DNA of 17,287 bases from Firmicutes bacterium UBA5559 (GTDB lineage Bacteria; Bacillota; Clostridia; Peptostreptococcales; Anaerovoracaceae). The notes under the pieces were generated by a model. It saw nothing but the letters and a program-made list of their open reading frames with translations, was not told the origin of the DNA and did no database searches. Within the stretch, counting starts at the first letter, position 1; every line of letters begins with the position of its first letter. The stretch covers positions 10,532-27,818 of the forward strand of contig DIMT01000029.1 in assembly GCA_002425705.1 (NCBI GenBank). The letters are read 5' to 3'. The position numbers and the translations under genes are program-made. Shown in pieces: positions 14,030-17,287 of this stretch.

Positions 14030-14653
14030 ATGAATCTATTTGGAACCGCCGTGATTCTTGCGGGAGGTAAAAGTACCCGCATGCCCTTCGATAAGCAAGA
14101 GCTGCACATCGGGGGAAAACCTATCGCTGTCCATATTGCTGACCAATTATCATCTGAGTTCCCTCATGTGCTTATTAATACCAGAACTCCAATGCTTTAT
14201 GAAAAATATCCTTACCGACTTCTACAGGATCTGGTCCTGAATGCCGGCCCCCTGGGAGGGATCCATGCAGGGCTCCGCCACTCGGATAGCCGATATACTT
14301 ATTTCATCGGCTGCGATATGCCTTACGTCAGCCTTGCATATATCCGGTATCTGAAGGGACAGCTGAAGGAGCATCCGGATAGCGGTGGCATTGTCACATT
14401 GTATCAGGGTATGTTCGAGCCCCTCAACAGCTTTTATGGCAACGCCGCTCTGCCCATGATTGAGGCCCAGCTGAAGATGGAAGAATACCGCCTCCACCGT
14501 TTTTTTAAAGGATCCAAAGTCCTTGTCGTCCCCGAAAAAAAAGCCCGGGCATATAGCCCGGACTGGAAAATGTTTACTAATATCAATACTATCGAAGATT
14601 TGTCCTCTTCCTTTAGTCTTTATCCCTACGTAAGAAGCTCAGCCCATAGCTGA
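14030..14653 (+). CDS. mobA: Molybdenum cofactor guanylyltransferase MobA
   Basis: A 207-aa nucleotidyltransferase. The N-terminal LAGGKSTRM (residues 10-18) with Lys22 forms the GTP-binding loop; NAGPLGGIHAGL (71-82) and GCDMPY (94-99, Asp96 binding Mg) are typical MobA motifs. The enzyme joins GMP to molybdopterin to make the MGD cofactor needed by DMSO-reductase-type enzymes, which explains its place at the end of this module. The ribosome site is AAAGGA about 6 bases before the ATG. The last 41 bases overlap the convergent phosphatidyltransferase gene. A terminator-like hairpin for that gene (14535-14561) lies inside codons for EKKARAYSPDW. A related cytidylyltransferase (MocA-like) is possible but less likely. 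Confidence 0.9.
   Translation: MNLFGTAVILAGGKSTRMPFDKQELHIGGKPIAVHIADQLSSEFPHVLINTRTPMLYEKYPYRLLQDLVLNAGPLGGIHAGLRHSDSRYTYFIGCDMPYVSLAYIRYLKGQLKEHPDSGGIVTLYQGMFEPLNSFYGNAALPMIEAQLKMEEYRLHRFFKGSKVLVVPEKKARAYSPDWKMFTNINTIEDLSSSFSLYPYVRSSAHS
14535..14561 (-). terminator. Rho-independent terminator of the phosphatidyltransferase operon, inside mobA
   Basis: A perfect 6-bp GC stem CCGGGC (14545-14550) / GCCCGG (14556-14561) with a 5-base loop is followed on the minus strand, after two bases, by eight T residues (A8 at 14535-14542). It lies about 50 bases past the stop codon at 14613 and within the mobA coding region on the other strand. Confidence 0.75.
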
Positions 14654-15140
14654 TAAAAGAAATCAGCTTGGAAGCCACCGCCAGGACCAGGACCCAGTGG
14701 GACAGAGTGGAAAAGGGGAAAATCAGCAATAAAGCTACCGCTATGGTGAATAGGATCGTGGCTGTTTTCCCGAACTTATTGGCCGGGATCACCCGCTCCG
14801 TTTTGCTGACATAGAGATAAATGCCGGTCAGAATCTGCATTCCTTCCACCCCGGCCATCAAAATCAGGATCCAGAGGGGAACCTCCGAGTTGAAAAACAG
14901 GCAGACCAGGGCAGTCAGCAGCATCAACTTGTCCGCCAAGGGATCCAGAACGATTCCCACCACCGATACTACATCATATTTTCGGGCTAAATAGCCATCC
15001 AGCGCATCGGTGGCTCCCGCCAACAGAAAAATACCCAGGGCATAAAGAAGCCGATGTTCCAGAGTGGAAAAAAAGACCATCACAAATACGGGTATCAGGA
15101 GCAGTCGGAAAATAGTAATCATATTAGGGACATTCTTCAT
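14613..15140 (-). CDS. pgsA: CDP-alcohol phosphatidyltransferase, PgsA-like
   Basis: A 175-aa integral membrane protein with the full CDP-alcohol phosphatidyltransferase motif D-x2-DG-x2-AR-x8-G-x3-D-x3-D, at DALDGYLARKYDVVSVVGIVLDPLAD (split here as DALDGYLAR and GIVLDPLAD). Six or so membrane spans follow the N-terminal NMITIFRLLLIPVF typical of PgsA. That family makes phosphatidylglycerolphosphate from CDP-diacylglycerol and glycerol-3-phosphate at the membrane. AAAGGA is seven bases upstream of the ATG. It lies 42 bases downstream of the branching-enzyme gene on the same strand and probably shares its transcript. It overlaps mobA by 41 bases tail to tail. A cardiolipin synthase-like or other CDP-alcohol transferase cannot be excluded; the symbol is the likeliest assignment. 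Confidence 0.85.
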   Translation of the reverse strand: MKNVPNMITIFRLLLIPVFVMVFFSTLEHRLLYALGIFLLAGATDALDGYLARKYDVVSVVGIVLDPLADKLMLLTALVCLFFNSEVPLWILILMAGVEGMQILTGIYLYVSKTERVIPANKFGKTATILFTIAVALLLIFPFSTLSHWVLVLAVASKLISFISYGLSFLRRDKD

Positions 15141-15182
15141 GTTCGGTTTCCTTTCTCTCCGTCGAGTAACTGCTGCTTTGCT

Positions 15183-17183
15183 TCATTTTACTTTTTTCAG
15201 TATCATACCGGTCCTGCTGGGCAAATAGATGAAGATTCCAAGGTCCCCTTCCCTGGAAGGCAGCCTCTGGGTTTCGTATTGACATCCATGATCGATCCTG
15301 TTGAATCCCCCAAACCTCTCTTCATCCGTATCCAGAAGGACCTGGTAGCCAGCCTGTTCATGGAGGGGCAGCTCAAAGTCCGGTAAGGAATCCAGGGGAT
15401 GGAAATTAAATAAAAAAAGGTGATCCTTTTTTCGATAAGCCAGGATTTTTCTGGCGGAATCCCGCCAGAGGCACTCCAGCCCTTCCTCCCCCATCATCTT
15501 TTCTTCCTTCATCAACCGGACCATAGCCCCGTCAAAGGTATTGAGGTCGTGGTAGCGAAGGTTTTCATCATCCGCCAGGCTCCACTGACGACGGCAGTGC
15601 CAGAAGCTCCAGCCATTCCCCTCTCTTGGAAAATCGATCCATTCCGGATGGCCGAATTCATTTCCCATGAAATTCAGATATCCCTCGCACCCCATGGAAA
15701 TGGTAGCCAGACGGATCATCTTATGAAGTGCGGTCGCCCGTTCCACTCCCAGATTTCGGCTGTTCTTGTTCATATGCCAGTACATATCCTGATCCGCCAT
15801 TCGGAAAATCAGGGTTTTATCCCCAACCAGTGCCTGATCGTGGGATTCGGCATATCCGATCCGTTTTTCCGCCGGCCGGCTGGTGGACAATTCGTGCCAG
15901 AGCTGCTCCATGTCCCAGTCTTCATCCTTTCGGTCCAGCATCCGAATCCAGAAATCAGGCATACCCATAGCAAGACGATAGTCAAACCCGATGCCTCCCT
16001 GGGAGATGGGCAGGCACATCCCCGGCATGCCACTCATATCCTCTGCGACGGCGATTCCCCGGGGCTGGATCTCTTTGATCAGCTCCGTAGCAAACTGTAG
16101 GTACGTAATGGCATCCACATCAGTATTGAGACTGAAATATTTGTCATAACAATCAAAGGCTGTACCCAGCCCGTGGTCGTGGTAGATCATGGAAGTCACG
16201 CCGTCAAAGCGGAATCCGTCAAAATGATATTCCTCCAACCAGAATTTCAGACTGGACAAGAGAAAATGAATCACTTCATGCTTTCCGTAGTTAAAAAGCT
16301 TGGAATCCCAGGCTTTGTGGTAACCCCGGTCTCCTAGATGGAAAAATTGTTCCTCGGTCCCGTCAAAGCAGTTGATACCCTCGGCCTTGTTTTTTACCGC
16401 ATGGGACTGAACCAGATCCATCAGAACCCGGATACCCATGGAGTGGGCCTTGTTGATGAGGGATTTCAGTTCCTCCGGGGTTCCGAACCAGGAAGATGCG
16501 GCAAAATAATTGGAAACGTGGTAGCCGAAGGAGGCATAATAGGGATGCTCCATCACCGCCATGATCTGAATGGTATTGTAACCCAGTGCCTGAACTCTTG
16601 GGAGAATATTTTCCTCAAACTCCCGGTAAGTACCGATCCCTTCCCTTTCCTGGGCCATGCCGATATGGGTCTCATAAATGAAGGGGGCTTCCTCCCTGGG
16701 TGCAAAGTGCTGATCCGTCCAGTTGAATTCTTCCTCTGGCCACCAGATCTGTCCGGAAAAATCGTGACTTTCCGGGTCCTGAACCAATTTCCGTATATAA
16801 AGAGGTATCCGGTCCATGCCCGTTCCCTTTCGAGTGACATGAACCTTCACCCGGGAACCGTGGATCAGGGTATCTTTTCCCAGGATATGGATTTCCCAAA
16901 CACCCCCCTCCCTTTCTTCCAAAGGATGGGCATTTCGGTCCCAGTTATTGAAATCACCAATCAGAAACAATCCGTCTGCCCCCGGCGCCCACTCCCGGTA
17001 GACCCAGCCCTCCTCTTCCCGATGGAATCCGTAAAAATGATGGCCATTGGCAAAATCCCCAAATCGACCGGTTACTCCCAGCAGTTCTCTCCGGACCTTT
17101 TCATATCGGTCCATTCTCAGTACCAAATCCTTTTCATAGGGCTCAATCCAGGGATCGATCTCCAGTATCTTCAGCTTATTCAT
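15183..17183 (-). CDS. 1,4-alpha-glucan branching enzyme, eukaryotic-type (GH13_8-like)
   Basis: A 666-aa glycogen/starch branching enzyme. A CBM48 domain (about residues 45-130, YREWAPGADGLFLIGDFNNW) precedes the GH13 barrel. Catalytic residues are Asp327 (DGFRFDGVTSMIYHDHG), Glu381 (AVAEDMSGMPG) and Asp449 (YAESHDQALVGDKT). The motifs DGFRFDGVTSM, AEDMSGMPG, GGIGFDYRLAM and ESHDQALVGDKT are those of eukaryotic and related bacterial branching enzymes (GH13_8), not the common bacterial GlgB (GH13_9). It moves alpha-1,4 segments to alpha-1,6 positions in glycogen synthesis. The GAGAGG ribosome site is 5 bases upstream of the ATG at 17183. It lies 17 bases downstream of a partial gene, so both are probably in one operon. 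No glgA/C/P is visible in this window. Confidence 0.92.
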   Translation of the reverse strand: MNKLKILEIDPWIEPYEKDLVLRMDRYEKVRRELLGVTGRFGDFANGHHFYGFHREEEGWVYREWAPGADGLFLIGDFNNWDRNAHPLEEREGGVWEIHILGKDTLIHGSRVKVHVTRKGTGMDRIPLYIRKLVQDPESHDFSGQIWWPEEEFNWTDQHFAPREEAPFIYETHIGMAQEREGIGTYREFEENILPRVQALGYNTIQIMAVMEHPYYASFGYHVSNYFAASSWFGTPEELKSLINKAHSMGIRVLMDLVQSHAVKNKAEGINCFDGTEEQFFHLGDRGYHKAWDSKLFNYGKHEVIHFLLSSLKFWLEEYHFDGFRFDGVTSMIYHDHGLGTAFDCYDKYFSLNTDVDAITYLQFATELIKEIQPRGIAVAEDMSGMPGMCLPISQGGIGFDYRLAMGMPDFWIRMLDRKDEDWDMEQLWHELSTSRPAEKRIGYAESHDQALVGDKTLIFRMADQDMYWHMNKNSRNLGVERATALHKMIRLATISMGCEGYLNFMGNEFGHPEWIDFPREGNGWSFWHCRRQWSLADDENLRYHDLNTFDGAMVRLMKEEKMMGEEGLECLWRDSARKILAYRKKDHLFLFNFHPLDSLPDFELPLHEQAGYQVLLDTDEERFGGFNRIDHGCQYETQRLPSREGDLGIFIYLPSRTGMILKKVK

Positions 17184-17200
17184 AGGTACCTCTCTTCCCG

Positions 17201-17287
17201 TTACGGTCGGCGGATTTTGAAAACTCCCTTTTCAGGCAGGATATCGTAATGGACCTCTTTCGATTCTTCATCTCCCTGGGGCGAGGT
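17201..17287 (-). CDS. C-terminal end of an unidentified protein (partial)
   Basis: The minus strand reads 28 codons and a TAA at 17203-17201, ending the upstream gene. The tail is acidic then basic (GDEESKEVHYDILPEK, then GVFKIRRP). The stop lies 17 bases before the branching-enzyme ATG, which suggests a co-transcribed gene. Too little is present to name a family; a carbohydrate-related protein would be expected from context only. Confidence 0.6.
   Translation of the reverse strand, partial: TSPQGDEESKEVHYDILPEKGVFKIRRP

Noticed and set aside
16338..17249. 303-codon plus-strand open frame opposite the branching enzyme gene
   Set aside because: Antisense to well-supported GH13 coding sequence, with no recognisable domain. 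The same applies to the 226-codon frame at 15420-16100.
1..17287. CRISPR arrays, insertion sequences, tRNA/rRNA genes or prophage elements
   Set aside because: No regularly spaced repeats, transposase motifs, terminal inverted repeats or RNA-gene signatures were seen on reading both strands.

Overview
The window looks like chromosomal DNA of an anaerobic, low-to-mid GC Gram-positive bacterium, most likely in the Clostridia. The evidence is strong AGGAGG-type ribosome sites, sigma-A-type promoters, A/T-tract terminators, tightly packed operons, several Fe-S proteins and a typical clostridial gene mix. No rRNA, tRNA, CRISPR, IS element or prophage is visible. No intergenic stretch exceeds 300 bases; the longest, 6454-6675, holds two divergent promoter regions.

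Layout. (1) 1-946, minus: 3'-truncated membrane protein fusing an N-terminal heavy-metal (HMA) domain to a TauE/SafE (UreH/DsbD_2-like) transporter domain. An 11-bp-phased direct repeat lies at its promoter. (2) 1054-4497, minus: a probable five-gene operon with a promoter at about 4469-4497 and a terminator at 1054-1083. Its genes encode a YpfJ-type zinc metallopeptidase, a 45-aa single-span membrane protein, a 3-methyladenine DNA glycosylase, a short QueG-like 4Fe-4S protein and a SAM methyltransferase. (3) 4512-6531, minus: a marR-pirin-nitroreductase operon. It has a near-consensus promoter whose elements are interleaved with repeated TAACTAG boxes (probable autoregulation) and its own terminator. 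(4) 6562-14653, plus: the most interesting block, an apparently self-contained anaerobic redox module. It encodes an NDH-2-like flavoprotein, a CISM-type molybdopterin oxidoreductase catalytic subunit, a 16-Cys four-cluster ferredoxin subunit, an NrfD-like membrane subunit, a TorD/DmsD-like chaperone, a LysR regulator and MobA (bis-MGD cofactor synthesis). (5) 14535-17287, minus: a CDP-alcohol phosphatidyltransferase (PgsA-like), a eukaryotic-type (GH13_8-like) glycogen branching enzyme, and the C-terminal end of an unidentified upstream gene. mobA and the phosphatidyltransferase gene converge and overlap, and the latter's terminator lies inside the mobA reading frame.

How the module may work (inference): the flavoprotein would pass NADH electrons toward the membrane, and the NrfD-like subunit would exchange electrons with menaquinone. 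The four-cluster subunit would relay them to the Mo-bisMGD active site, while TorD and MobA mature the catalytic subunit and LysR controls expression. The catalytic subunit shows no twin-arginine signal peptide, so it is probably cytoplasm-facing, unlike most Psr/Phs/Arr/Ttr enzymes. Its iron-sulfur motif spacing (CX2CX4CX27C) is also off the usual pattern. The substrate cannot be deduced from the sequence.
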